From Streptomyces sp. NBC_00377 (GTDB lineage: Bacteria; Actinomycetota; Actinomycetes; Streptomycetales; Streptomycetaceae): DNA of 64,000 nt. The position numbers and the translations under genes were made by a program. The notes below the pieces were generated by a model that worked only from the letters and a program-made list of their open reading frames with translations, had not been told where the DNA came from and made no database searches. Position 1 is the stretch's first letter. Every line of letters begins with the position of its first letter. This document shows positions 16,407 through 27,321 of the stretch, piece by piece. The stretch covers positions 3,906,001 to 3,970,000 of the forward strand of contig NZ_CP107958.1 of assembly GCF_036075115.1 (NCBI RefSeq), given 5' to 3'.

Positions 16407-19304
16407 GTGGACACCCTTCCCCAGATCCCCGCGCTCGACGACGCCGAGGAGCTGTCCTGCGACGTCCTCGTCATCGGCGGCGGCACCGCCGGCACCATGG
16501 CGGCGCTGACCGCCGCCGAGCGCGGTGCGGACGTCCTGCTCCTGGAGAAGGCCCACGTCCGCCACTCCGGGGCACTCGCCATGGGCATGGACGGCGTCAA
16601 CAACGCGGTCATCCCCGGCCGCGCCGAGCCCGACGACTACGTCGCCGAGATCACCCGCGCCAACGACGGCATCGTCGACCAGTCGACCGTCCGCCAGACC
16701 GCTACCCGCGGCTTCGCCATGGTGCAGCGCCTGGAGTCGTACGGTGTGAAGTTCGAGAAGGACGAGCACGGCGACTACGCGGTCCGCCAGGTCCACCGGT
16801 CCGGCTCCTACGTGCTGCCCATGCCGGAGGGCAAGGACGTCAAGAAGGTCCTGTACCGGCAGCTGCGCCGGCGCGAGATGCGGGAGCGGATCCGCATCGA
16901 GAACCGGGTGATGCCGGTGCGCGTGTTGACCTCCCCCGAGGACGGGCGGGCCATCGGGGCGGTCGGCTTCAACACCCGCACAGGCCGGTTCGTCACCGTC
17001 CGCGCGGGCGGGGTCGTCCTTGCGACCGGTGCCTGCGGCCGCCTCGGCCTGCCCGCCTCCGGCTACCTGTACGGCACGTACGAGAACCCCACGAACGCGG
17101 GCGACGGCTACTCCATGGCCTACCACGCGGGCGCCGAGCTGACCGGCATCGAATGCTTCCAGATCAACCCGCTGATCAAGGACTACAACGGTCCCGCCTG
17201 CGCCTACGTCGCCAACCCCTTCGGTGGCTACCAGGTCAACCGGCACGGCGAACGCTTCGTCGACTCCGACTACTGGTCGGGCCAGATGATGGCCGAGTTC
17301 GCGGCCGAGGTCGCCAGTGACCGGGGCCCTGTGTACCTGAAGCTGAGCCACCTCCCCGAGGAATCCATCGCGGCCCTGGAGTCGATCCTGCACTCCACCG
17401 AACGTCCGACCCGGGGCACCTTCCACTCCGGCCGCGGACACGACTACCGCACGCACGACATCGAGATGCACATCTCCGAGATCGGCCTGTGCGGCGGCCA
17501 CTCGGCCTCGGGCGTACGGGTCGACGACCACGCCCGTACGACCGTCCCCCGCCTCTACGCCGCCGGTGACCTGGCCTGCGTCCCGCACAACTACATGATC
17601 GGCGCGTTCGTCTTCGGCGACCTCGCCGGCTCGGACGCGGCCCGGTACAAGGCGTACGACGGTGAGCTGCCCGCTGACCAGCTGCGAGAGGCGCACGAGC
17701 TGATCTACCGCCCGTTGCGCCACCCCGAGGGCCCGCCGCAGCCCCAGGTCGAGTACAAGCTGCGCCGGTTCGTGAACGACTACGTGACCCCGCCTAAGTC
17801 GGGTGCGCGGCTGTCGTTGGCCCTGGATGCCTTCGAGCGGATGCGCGACGACATCGCCCGGATGGGCGCCCGTACCCCGCACGAGCTGATGCGGTGCGCC
17901 GAGGTCGGCTTCATCCGCGACTGCGCGGAGATGGCCGCGCGCGCCTCCCTGGCCCGTACCGAGTCCCGATGGGGCCTCTACCACGAGCGCCTCGACCATC
18001 CTCGCCGCGACGACGATTCCTGGTTCCACCACCTCGACCTGCACAAGTCCCCCTCTGGTGCCATGGAGTTCACGGCCCGGCCGGTGGCTCCGTATCTGGT
18101 TCCGGTCGCCGAGTTCACCCCCGTCGGCGGTCCCTCGCGGCATCTCGGCGAGGTCCATGCCGAGGAGGTGGCCACGGCCGGTTCTCGGGACGTGGCGCCG
18201 CTCGCCACCGGGGCCGGAGCAGCCGCTCCGACCTCGGGCGACACGCCGGTGATTGCAGCGCCCGAGTCCGGTTCCGCCCCCGAACCGTCCTCCTCGCTCC
18301 GGTCCTCCTCCCGTCTGCTCGAACTCGTCGCCCTCGCCGAGGAGGAGCCCGAACTCGATTCCCTTCTCCCCTACTTGACCGACCCTGCGCCCGCCGTCCG
18401 ACGCGAGGCCGTCGCCGTCCTCACCGAGACCGTGCCGTCGGGCACCGGCCCCGCCCTCGCCGAGGCACTGCGTGACCCTTCCGCGGAGGTACGCGCCGCG
18501 GCCGCGGCCTCGCTGCGCGAGCTCGTCGAGACCCTGCCGCCGCAAGCCGCCCTGCGCGACGGCCTCGCCGCCGCCCTGGCCGAGCCCGACCCCGTGGTCC
18601 GCGCGGCGGCCCTGGACGTGCTGCGCGCACTGCGCCTCGGGGACGCCACCCTGTTCGCGGTCTCCCTCACCGACGTCGACATCGCCGTCCGTATCGAGGC
18701 CGTCCGCGCCCTGGTGTCCGTCGACGCCGCCGACGAACTCGCCCGCGCGGCGACCGCCGACCCGTCCCGCGAGGTGCGCGTCACGATCGCCAAGTCCCTG
18801 GCCACGGTGGCGGCCGGCCGCCTGAGCGACACCCAACTGCCGGGCCCCGGCACCACCCCAGCCCTGGGCCCCGGCCCAGGCGCACTTCACGCCTCCGCCC
18901 CGGCCTCCGGCTCCGGCACCGTCATCACTCCGGAGCGCGATGCCGTCCACGCGGCCCTGCTCGGGCTCATCGACGACCCCGACGCCCTGGTGCGCGCCGC
19001 CGCTTACGGGGCGCTGGGCACGACCGGCTGCCCGGTGCTGCTCGCCGCCCGGGCCGTGGCCGCCCTGGGCGACCCCGCCTGGCAGGTCCGCGCCGGTGCC
19101 GCAACCGCGCTGTCCGTGGCCGGCCCCGACACCGCCGTCCCCGTCCTCGCCAAGGCTCTGGCCGACCCGAACGCCGACGTCCGCAAGGCCGCCGTCCTGG
19201 CTCTGACCCGCCACCGGGTCACGGAGGCGGCCCGCGCGGCCCTCGCCACCGCGACGACCGACACCGACGCCGACGTCAGGGCGTATGCGACGCGCGCTCT
19301 CTGA
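16407..19304 (+). CDS. AprA-like flavoprotein fused to C-terminal HEAT repeats
   Basis: A 965-residue protein in two parts. Residues 1 to about 575 are a fumarate reductase/APS reductase-type flavoprotein: the dinucleotide fold DVLVIGGGTAGTMAA near the N-terminus, a GGHSASG stretch in the active-site half, YAAGDLACV in the second FAD region, and a RWGLYHERLDHP ending that is like the alpha subunit of adenylylsulfate reductase (AprA). After a Ser-Pro-Ala linker, residues about 634-965 are HEAT/PBS-lyase-like helical repeats with recurring DPxxxVRxxA units. With the AprB-like ferredoxin it forms a likely oxidoreductase; HEAT repeats normally bind proteins. GTG 16407 has GAAAGG upstream. The electron acceptor and substrate are unknown. 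Confidence 0.87.
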   Translation: MDTLPQIPALDDAEELSCDVLVIGGGTAGTMAALTAAERGADVLLLEKAHVRHSGALAMGMDGVNNAVIPGRAEPDDYVAEITRANDGIVDQSTVRQTATRGFAMVQRLESYGVKFEKDEHGDYAVRQVHRSGSYVLPMPEGKDVKKVLYRQLRRREMRERIRIENRVMPVRVLTSPEDGRAIGAVGFNTRTGRFVTVRAGGVVLATGACGRLGLPASGYLYGTYENPTNAGDGYSMAYHAGAELTGIECFQINPLIKDYNGPACAYVANPFGGYQVNRHGERFVDSDYWSGQMMAEFAAEVASDRGPVYLKLSHLPEESIAALESILHSTERPTRGTFHSGRGHDYRTHDIEMHISEIGLCGGHSASGVRVDDHARTTVPRLYAAGDLACVPHNYMIGAFVFGDLAGSDAARYKAYDGELPADQLREAHELIYRPLRHPEGPPQPQVEYKLRRFVNDYVTPPKSGARLSLALDAFERMRDDIARMGARTPHELMRCAEVGFIRDCAEMAARASLARTESRWGLYHERLDHPRRDDDSWFHHLDLHKSPSGAMEFTARPVAPYLVPVAEFTPVGGPSRHLGEVHAEEVATAGSRDVAPLATGAGAAAPTSGDTPVIAAPESGSAPEPSSSLRSSSRLLELVALAEEEPELDSLLPYLTDPAPAVRREAVAVLTETVPSGTGPALAEALRDPSAEVRAAAAASLRELVETLPPQAALRDGLAAALAEPDPVVRAAALDVLRALRLGDATLFAVSLTDVDIAVRIEAVRALVSVDAADELARAATADPSREVRVTIAKSLATVAAGRLSDTQLPGPGTTPALGPGPGALHASAPASGSGTVITPERDAVHAALLGLIDDPDALVRAAAYGALGTTGCPVLLAARAVAALGDPAWQVRAGAATALSVAGPDTAVPVLAKALADPNADVRKAAVLALTRHRVTEAARAALATATTDTDADVRAYATRAL

Positions 19305-19399
19305 GGCTCATGTCTGAGGCTCACGTCCCGACCGCCGACCGCAGGTCAGCACGCCGAGAGCAACCGGGCACGAGCGCCGACACCGACGCCGGCTCCGGC

Positions 19400-19498
19400 C
19401 CGGGTCCGGGCCCGGGTCCGGCCCGGGTCCGGCCCGGGTCCGGCCCGGGTCCGGCCCGGGTCCGGCCCGGGTCCGGCCCGGGTCCGGCCCGGGTCCGG
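19400..19498. repeat. 11-bp GC-only tandem repeat
   Basis: About nine copies of CCCGGGTCCGG, the first step being 12 bases and the rest exactly 11. It lies between the convergent ends of the flavoprotein gene and recQ. Each unit contains the palindrome CCCGGG, so either strand can fold into many alternative hairpins. An 11-base period is not a codon multiple, which argues against coding. Confidence 0.9.
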
Positions 19499-19516
19499 CT
19501 ACAGGAAGCCGGCTCC

Positions 19517-21547
<2,031 letters not shown>

Positions 21548-21676
21548 CGACTGGTCCCCCGTACGTCGTCCCTCGACCACTGCCTCCACGATAGGGGTCC
21601 GGACTGACAGCGCCGGAGTTATCCACAGGCTCGTTCCGGTGACTCTGCGTGCCGGAGGCGACGAGCCGACCACCGG

Positions 21677-21748
21677 GCCGCGTAGGCCGCGTAGGCCGGG
21701 TACGCCGGGTACGCCGGGTACGCCGGGTACGCCGGGTACGCCGGGTAC
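21677..21748. repeat. 9-bp tandem repeat between recQ and nuoN
   Basis: Eight consecutive 9-base units: two GCCGCGTAG followed by six GCCGGGTAC. It lies upstream of recQ and downstream of nuoN, so it affects no reading frame. Copy number is likely to vary between strains. Confidence 0.92.
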
Positions 21749-21752
21749 GCCG

Positions 21753-21785
21753 GTGGGCCCGGCCCCTCTCGGGAACCGGGCCCAC
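21753..21785 (-). terminator. Terminator of nuo operon
   Basis: GTGGGCCCGG (21753-21762) and CCGGGCCCAC (21776-21785) are perfect 10-base arms with a 13-base loop, 34 bases past the nuoN stop. No U-tract follows, as is common in Streptomyces. Confidence 0.75.
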
Positions 21786-21818
21786 GGCACGCCCCGCCAC
21801 GGATCGGCAGCGGGGCGA

Positions 21819-23468
21819 TCAGCGCACGAACACTCCCGCCTGGTTCGCCAGGTCCAGGAAGTACTGCGGAGCCACGCCGAGCACCAGCGTGACCGCCACG
21901 CCCACCGCGATCGCCGTCACCGTCAGCATCGACGGAACGGCGACGGTCGGGCCGTCGGGCCGCGGCTCGCTGAAGAACATCAGCACGATCACGCGGATGT
22001 AGAAGAACGCCGCGATCGCCGACGAGATCACACCGACCACGACCAGCGGGGCCGCGCCGCCCTCCGCAGCCGCCTTGAACACGGCGAACTTCCCGGCGAA
22101 CCCGGACGTCAGCGGGATGCCGGCGAAGGCCAGCAGGAACACCGCGAACACGGCCGCCACCAGGGGTGACCTGCGCCCGAGCCCGGCCCACTTCGACAGG
22201 TGGGTCGCCTCCCCGCCGGCGTCGCGCACGAGGGTGACCACCGCGAAGGCGCCGATCGTCACGAAGGAGTACGCGGCCAGGTAGAAGAGGACCGACGAGA
22301 CACCGTCCGGGGTGGTCGCGATGACACCCGCGAGGATGAATCCGGCGTGTGCGATCGACGAGTACGCCAGCAGCCGCTTGATGTCGGTCTGCGTGATCGC
22401 GACGATCGCACCGCCCAGCATGGTGACGACCGCGACGCCCCACATGACCGGCCGCCAGTCCCAGCGCAGCCCGGGCAGGACCACGTAGAGCAGGCGCAGC
22501 AGCGCGCCGAAGGCGGCCACCTTGGTCGCTGCGGCCATGAAGCCGGTGACCGGGGTCGGCGCGCCCTGGTACACGTCGGGCGTCCACATGTGGAACGGCA
22601 CCGCGCCCACCTTGAACAGCAGCCCCATGACGATCATCGCGGAGCCGATCAGGAGCAGCGCGTCGTTGCCCATGGTGTCGGCGAGCGCCGGGTTGACGTT
22701 CTGGACGGTGCCGTCGACGACCTGCGCGATCGTGCCGTACGACACCGAGCCCGCGTACCCGTACAGCAGGGCGATGCCGAAGAGGGTGAACGCGGAGGCG
22801 AACGCGCCGAGGAGGAAGTACTTGACTGCGGCCTCCTGCGACATGAGCCGCTTGCGGCGGGCCAGTGCGCACAGGAGGTAGAGGGGCAGCGAGAAGACTT
22901 CCAGGGCGATGAACAGGGTCAGCAGGTCATTGGCCGACGGGAAGACGAGCATGCCGGCGACCGCGAACAGCAGCAGCGGGAAGACCTCGGTCGTCGTGAA
23001 GCCGGCCTTGACCGCGGCCTGTTCGCTGTCGCTGCCGGGCACGGAGGCGGCCTGGGCGGCGAAGGAGTCGACCCGGGCGCCGTGCGCCTCCGGGTCCAGG
23101 CGCCGTTCGGCGAACGTGAACAGGCCGACCAGGGCAGCCAGCGCGATCGTGCCCTGGAGGAAGAGCGCAGGTCCGTCGACCGCGATCGCGCCCATGGCCG
23201 CGATACGCGCCTTGGTGGTGCCATAGCCGTTCGTCGCCAGTACGACCACGGCGATGAAGGCGCCGACCAACGCCAGTGCAGACAGCGCCAGTTGGACGTG
23301 GTAGCGGTACCTGCGCGGCACGAACGCCTCGACCAGCACCCCCACGATCGCCGCTCCCACGACGATCAGGGTGGGCGACAGCTGCCCGTATTCGATCTTC
23401 GGCGTGTCGATCTTGGCGATCGGGTCGGCCGCCGTTGTCCACAGGCTGTGGACGGCTGATGCGCTCAC
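21819..23468 (-). CDS. nuoN: NADH-quinone oxidoreductase subunit N
   Basis: A 549-residue antiporter-like membrane subunit of complex I and the last gene of the operon. It has about 14 transmembrane segments and the family's proton-path residues, with Lys in the KVGAVPFHMWTPDVYQGAPT helix and in the ITQTDIKRLLAYSSI helix. It pumps protons in the membrane arm. GTG 23468 overlaps the nuoM stop (GTGA). Confidence 0.96.
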   Translation of the reverse strand: MSASAVHSLWTTAADPIAKIDTPKIEYGQLSPTLIVVGAAIVGVLVEAFVPRRYRYHVQLALSALALVGAFIAVVVLATNGYGTTKARIAAMGAIAVDGPALFLQGTIALAALVGLFTFAERRLDPEAHGARVDSFAAQAASVPGSDSEQAAVKAGFTTTEVFPLLLFAVAGMLVFPSANDLLTLFIALEVFSLPLYLLCALARRKRLMSQEAAVKYFLLGAFASAFTLFGIALLYGYAGSVSYGTIAQVVDGTVQNVNPALADTMGNDALLLIGSAMIVMGLLFKVGAVPFHMWTPDVYQGAPTPVTGFMAAATKVAAFGALLRLLYVVLPGLRWDWRPVMWGVAVVTMLGGAIVAITQTDIKRLLAYSSIAHAGFILAGVIATTPDGVSSVLFYLAAYSFVTIGAFAVVTLVRDAGGEATHLSKWAGLGRRSPLVAAVFAVFLLAFAGIPLTSGFAGKFAVFKAAAEGGAAPLVVVGVISSAIAAFFYIRVIVLMFFSEPRPDGPTVAVPSMLTVTAIAVGVAVTLVLGVAPQYFLDLANQAGVFVR

Positions 23469-25036
23469 TTGGCCGCCTCCACCTCGGGCTGGGGGTCCTT
23501 CTTGTTCACGTCGGACAAGGTCTGCTTGACCGCCGGGTTCACGATGTCCGTGACGGGCTTCGGGTAGACGCCCAGGAAGATCAGCAGCACGATCAGCGGG
23601 GCGACAACCACGAGCTCACGCGCGCGTAGGTCGGGCATCGCCGCGACCTCGGGTTTCACCGGGCCTGTCATCGTCCGCTGGTAGAGCACGAGGGTGTAGA
23701 GCGCGGCGAGGACGATGCCGAGGGTGGCGACGATGCCGATCGCCGGGTAGCGCGCGAAGGTGCCGACCAGGACCAGGAATTCACTCACGAAGGGCGCGAG
23801 TCCCGGCAGGGACAGTGTCGCCAGGCCGCCGATCAGGAAGGTGCCGGCGAGCACCGGGGCGACCTTCTGCACACCGCCGTAGTCGGCGATGAGCCGCGAG
23901 CCGCGCCGGGAGATCAGGAAGCCGGCGACCAGCATCAGCGCCGCCGTCGAGATGCCGTGGTTCACCATGTAGAGCGTCGCGCCGGACTGGCCCTGGCTGG
24001 TCATCGCGAAGATGCCCAGGATGATGAAGCCGAAGTGCGAGATCGACGCGTACGCGACCAGCCGCTTGATGTCCCGCTGGCCCACGGCGAGCAGTGCCCC
24101 GTAGATGATGCTGATCACCGCGAGGACGAGAATGACGGGTGTCGCCCACTTGCTCGCCTCCGGGAACAGCTGGAGACAGAAGCGGAGCATCGCGAAGGTG
24201 CCCACCTTGTCGACGACCGCCGTGATGAGCACGGCGACCGGGGTGGTCGCCTCACCCATGGCGTTGGGCAGCCAGGTGTGCAGCGGCCACAGGGGCGCCT
24301 TCACCGCGAAGGCGAAGAAGAAGCCCAGGAACAGCCAGCGTTCGGTGTTCGTCGCCATGTCGAGCGTGCCGTTGGCGCGGGCCTCCGCGATCTCGGTGAG
24401 CGAGAAGTTCCCGGCGACCACGTAGAGGCCGATCACCGCGGCCAGCATGATCAGGCCGCCGACCAGGTTGTACAGCAGGAATTTCACGGCCGCGTACGAC
24501 CGTTGCGTGGACGCCGCCTCCTCACCGTGCTCATGGGCACGGTCCCCGAAACCGCCGATGAGGAAGTACATCGGGATCAGCATGGCTTCGAAGAAGATGT
24601 AGAAGAGGAAGACGTCGGTCGCCTCGAAGGAGAGGATCACCATCGCCTCGACGGCCAGGATCAGGGCGAAGAAGCCCTGCGTCGGCCGCCAGCGCTTGTT
24701 GCCCGTCTCGAGCGGGTCGGCGTCGTGCCACCCCGCGAGGATGATGAACGGGATCAGCAGCGCGGTCAGCGCGACGAGCGCGACCCCGATGCCGTCCACG
24801 CCCAGCTCGTACCTGACCCCGAAGTCCTTGATCCAGGAGTGGGATTCGGTGAGCTGGTAGCGGCCGCCGTCCGGGTCGAAGCGGATCAGGACGACGATGG
24901 CCAGGGCGAGTGTCGCGAGGGAGAACACCAGGGCCAGCGATTTGGCGGCGTTGCGCCGGGCGGCCGGTACGGCGGCCGTGAAGACCGCCCCGATCGCCGG
25001 GAGCGCCGCCGTCGCTGTCAGCAAGGGAAAGGACAT
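23465..25036 (-). CDS. nuoM: NADH-quinone oxidoreductase subunit M
   Basis: A 523-residue membrane-arm proton-pumping subunit. Conserved features are the KAPLWPLHTWLPNAM helix with its Lys and Pro, the VGQRDIKRLVAYASISHFG discontinuous helix, and a His-Gly in MVNHGISTAAL. The start ATG 25036 lies only 5 bases after the nuoL stop. An open frame continues upstream within nuoL but is a shadow. Confidence 0.96.
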   Translation of the reverse strand: MSFPLLTATAALPAIGAVFTAAVPAARRNAAKSLALVFSLATLALAIVVLIRFDPDGGRYQLTESHSWIKDFGVRYELGVDGIGVALVALTALLIPFIILAGWHDADPLETGNKRWRPTQGFFALILAVEAMVILSFEATDVFLFYIFFEAMLIPMYFLIGGFGDRAHEHGEEAASTQRSYAAVKFLLYNLVGGLIMLAAVIGLYVVAGNFSLTEIAEARANGTLDMATNTERWLFLGFFFAFAVKAPLWPLHTWLPNAMGEATTPVAVLITAVVDKVGTFAMLRFCLQLFPEASKWATPVILVLAVISIIYGALLAVGQRDIKRLVAYASISHFGFIILGIFAMTSQGQSGATLYMVNHGISTAALMLVAGFLISRRGSRLIADYGGVQKVAPVLAGTFLIGGLATLSLPGLAPFVSEFLVLVGTFARYPAIGIVATLGIVLAALYTLVLYQRTMTGPVKPEVAAMPDLRARELVVVAPLIVLLIFLGVYPKPVTDIVNPAVKQTLSDVNKKDPQPEVEAAK

Positions 25037-25041
25037 CGGTA

Positions 25042-27006
25042 TCAGACCGCCCTCATCAGCAGGGTCGCGGCGACGAGGACCGCCGCACCGCCGAACATCG
25101 AGACCGCGTACGACCGCACGAAGCCGTTCTGGAGCCGGCGCAGTCGCCCGGAGAGGCCGCCGACCGAGGCCGCCGTCCCGTTGACGACTCCGTCGACCAG
25201 GGTGTGGTCGACGTAGACCAGCGAGCGCGTGAGGTGCTCGCCGCCGCGGACCAGGACGACGTGGTTGAAGTCGTCCTGGAGGAGGTCGCGCCGTGCGGCG
25301 CGGGTGAGCAGCGACCCGCGCGGGGCGACGACCGGGACCGGGCGACGGCCGTACTGGGCGTAGGCGATCGCCACGCCGATCACCAGCACCACCATCGTGG
25401 CGAGGGTGACGGTGAGGGCGCTGACCGGCGAGTCGCCGTGGGAGTGGCCGGTGACAGGCTCCAGCCAGTGCAGGAAGCGGTCTCCGATGCTGAAGAACCC
25501 GCCGGCGAAGACCGACCCGAAGGCCAGCACGATCATGGGGATCGTCATGACCTTGGGCGACTCGTGCGGGTGCGGTTCCGCGTGTTCGCCCCGGTCCGCG
25601 GCCGCGGGCTCGGCGCTGGGCGCCTCGGGAGAGCGGGTGGGCCGGTTCTTCCAACGCTCCTCGCCGAAGAACGTCATCAGCATCACGCGCGTCATGTAGT
25701 ACGCGGTGATGGCCGCGCCGAGCAGGGCGCATCCGCCGAGGATCCAGCCCTCGGTGCCGCCCTTGGCGAACGCCGCCTCGATGATCTTGTCCTTGGAGAA
25801 GAAGCCGGACAGGCCGGGGAATCCGATGATGGCGAGGTAGCCGAGACCGAAGGTGACGAAGGTGACCGGCATGTACTTGCGCAGGCCGCCGTACTTGCGC
25901 ATGTCGACCTCGTCGTTCATGCCGTGCATGACCGAACCCGCACCGAGGAACAGCCCGGCCTTGAAGAAGCCGTGCGTCACCAGATGCATGATCGCGAAGA
26001 CGTAGCCGATGGGACCGAGGCCCGCGGCCAGCACCATGTAGCCGATCTGCGACATCGTCGAGCCGGCCAGCGCCTTCTTGATGTCGTCCTTCGCACAACC
26101 GACGATCGCACCGAACAGCAGCGTGACGGCGCCGACGACGGTGACGACGAGCTGTGCGTCGGGCGCTCCGTTGAAGACGGCGGCGGACCGGACGATCAGG
26201 TAGACGCCGGCGGTCACCATGGTGGCGGCGTGGATGAGGGCCGAGACGGGGGTCGGGCCCTCCATCGCGTCCCCGAGCCAGGACTGCAGCGGTACCTGGG
26301 CGGACTTGCCGCAGGCGGCGAGCAGCAGCATCAGGGCGATGGCGGTGAGCTTGCCCTCCGTCGCGTCACCGGCGATGCCGGGCTCCCCCTCCGCCCCGAG
26401 CAGCGGGCCGAAGGCGAAGGTCCCGAAGGTGGTGAACATCAGCATGATGGCGATCGACAGACCCACGTCACCGACGCGGTTGACCAGGAAGGCCTTCTTC
26501 GCGGCGGTGGCGGCGCTGGGCTTGTGCTGCCAGAAGCCGATGAGCAGGTAGGACGCGAGACCGACGCCCTCCCAGCCGACGTACAGCAGCAGGTAGTTGT
26601 CGGCGAGGACGAGCAGCAGCATCGCCGCCAGGAACAGGTTCAGATAGCCGAAGAAGCGGCGGCGCCGCTCGTCGTGCTCCATGTACCCGATCGAGTACAG
26701 GTGGATCAGCGAGCCGACACCCGTGATCAGCAGCACGAAGGTCATCGACAGCTGGTCGAGGCGGAAGGCGACGTCCGCCTGGAAGCCCTCGACCGGGATC
26801 CAGGTGTACAGGTGCTGCGTCAGCGTCCGGTGTTCGGCGTCCTTGCTCAGCAGGTCGCTGAAGAGGACCACACCGAACACGAAGGAGACGGACGACAGGA
26901 GGGTGCCGACCCAGTGGCCGACAGCGTCGAGCCGACGACCGCCGACCAGAAGGACGGCCGCTCCGAGCAGGGGCGCCGCGATCAGCAGCGCAATCAGGTT
27001 CTCCAC
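25042..27006 (-). CDS. nuoL: NADH-quinone oxidoreductase subunit L
   Basis: A 654-residue membrane subunit, the distal proton pump of complex I, with the long lateral helix that clamps the NuoM and NuoN pumps at its C-terminal end. Diagnostic stretches are GKSAQVPLQSWLGDAMEGPT and CAKDDIKKALAGSTMSQIG. A charged insert of about 40 residues (near RSPEAPSAEPAAADRGEH) lies in a loop before the final helices. It starts at GTG 27006, 15 bases after nuoK. Confidence 0.96.
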   Translation of the reverse strand: MENLIALLIAAPLLGAAVLLVGGRRLDAVGHWVGTLLSSVSFVFGVVLFSDLLSKDAEHRTLTQHLYTWIPVEGFQADVAFRLDQLSMTFVLLITGVGSLIHLYSIGYMEHDERRRRFFGYLNLFLAAMLLLVLADNYLLLYVGWEGVGLASYLLIGFWQHKPSAATAAKKAFLVNRVGDVGLSIAIMLMFTTFGTFAFGPLLGAEGEPGIAGDATEGKLTAIALMLLLAACGKSAQVPLQSWLGDAMEGPTPVSALIHAATMVTAGVYLIVRSAAVFNGAPDAQLVVTVVGAVTLLFGAIVGCAKDDIKKALAGSTMSQIGYMVLAAGLGPIGYVFAIMHLVTHGFFKAGLFLGAGSVMHGMNDEVDMRKYGGLRKYMPVTFVTFGLGYLAIIGFPGLSGFFSKDKIIEAAFAKGGTEGWILGGCALLGAAITAYYMTRVMLMTFFGEERWKNRPTRSPEAPSAEPAAADRGEHAEPHPHESPKVMTIPMIVLAFGSVFAGGFFSIGDRFLHWLEPVTGHSHGDSPVSALTVTLATMVVLVIGVAIAYAQYGRRPVPVVAPRGSLLTRAARRDLLQDDFNHVVLVRGGEHLTRSLVYVDHTLVDGVVNGTAASVGGLSGRLRRLQNGFVRSYAVSMFGGAAVLVAATLLMRAV

Positions 27007-27021
27007 GATTCTTCCGACCCC

Positions 27022-27321
27022 TTACAGCTTCATCAGGCTGGCGTCGTCGACCGAGGCCGAGTGGCGGGAACGGAACAGCGACACGATGATCGCGAGTCCG
27101 ACCACGACCTCCGCGGCGGCGACGACCATCGTGAAGAAGGCGATGATCTGGCCGTCGAGATTGCCGTGCATCCGGGAGAAGGTGACGAACGCGAGGTTGC
27201 AGGCGTTGAGCATGAGCTCGATGCACATGAAGACGACGATCGCGTTGCGCCTGATCAGCACGCCCGTCGCACCGATCGTGAACAGCAGGGCAGCGAGATA
27301 GAGGTAGTTGACGGGGTTCAC
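27022..27321 (-). CDS. nuoK: NADH-quinone oxidoreductase subunit K
   Basis: A 99-residue subunit with three transmembrane helices. The two buried Glu that belong to the proton path are visible in CIELMLNACNLAF and VVAAAEVVVGLAI. Length is standard. GTG 27321 overlaps the nuoJ stop (GTGA), so translation is coupled. Confidence 0.96.
   Translation of the reverse strand: MNPVNYLYLAALLFTIGATGVLIRRNAIVVFMCIELMLNACNLAFVTFSRMHGNLDGQIIAFFTMVVAAAEVVVGLAIIVSLFRSRHSASVDDASLMKL

Noticed and set aside
14646..19214. A 1,522-codon open frame on the minus strand across the ABC transporter and flavoprotein genes
   Set aside because: It is the shadow of strong GC third-position bias; the product is Gly-Arg-Val-rich without any domain, while the plus strand holds recognisable families.
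19400..19498. CRISPR-like array
   Set aside because: Units are only 11 bases, contiguous, without spacers or cas genes.
21548..21790. N-terminal Gly-Val-Pro repeat extension of RecQ
   Set aside because: It crosses the 9-bp repeat array and the nuo terminator; a good start with a ribosome site exists at 21547.
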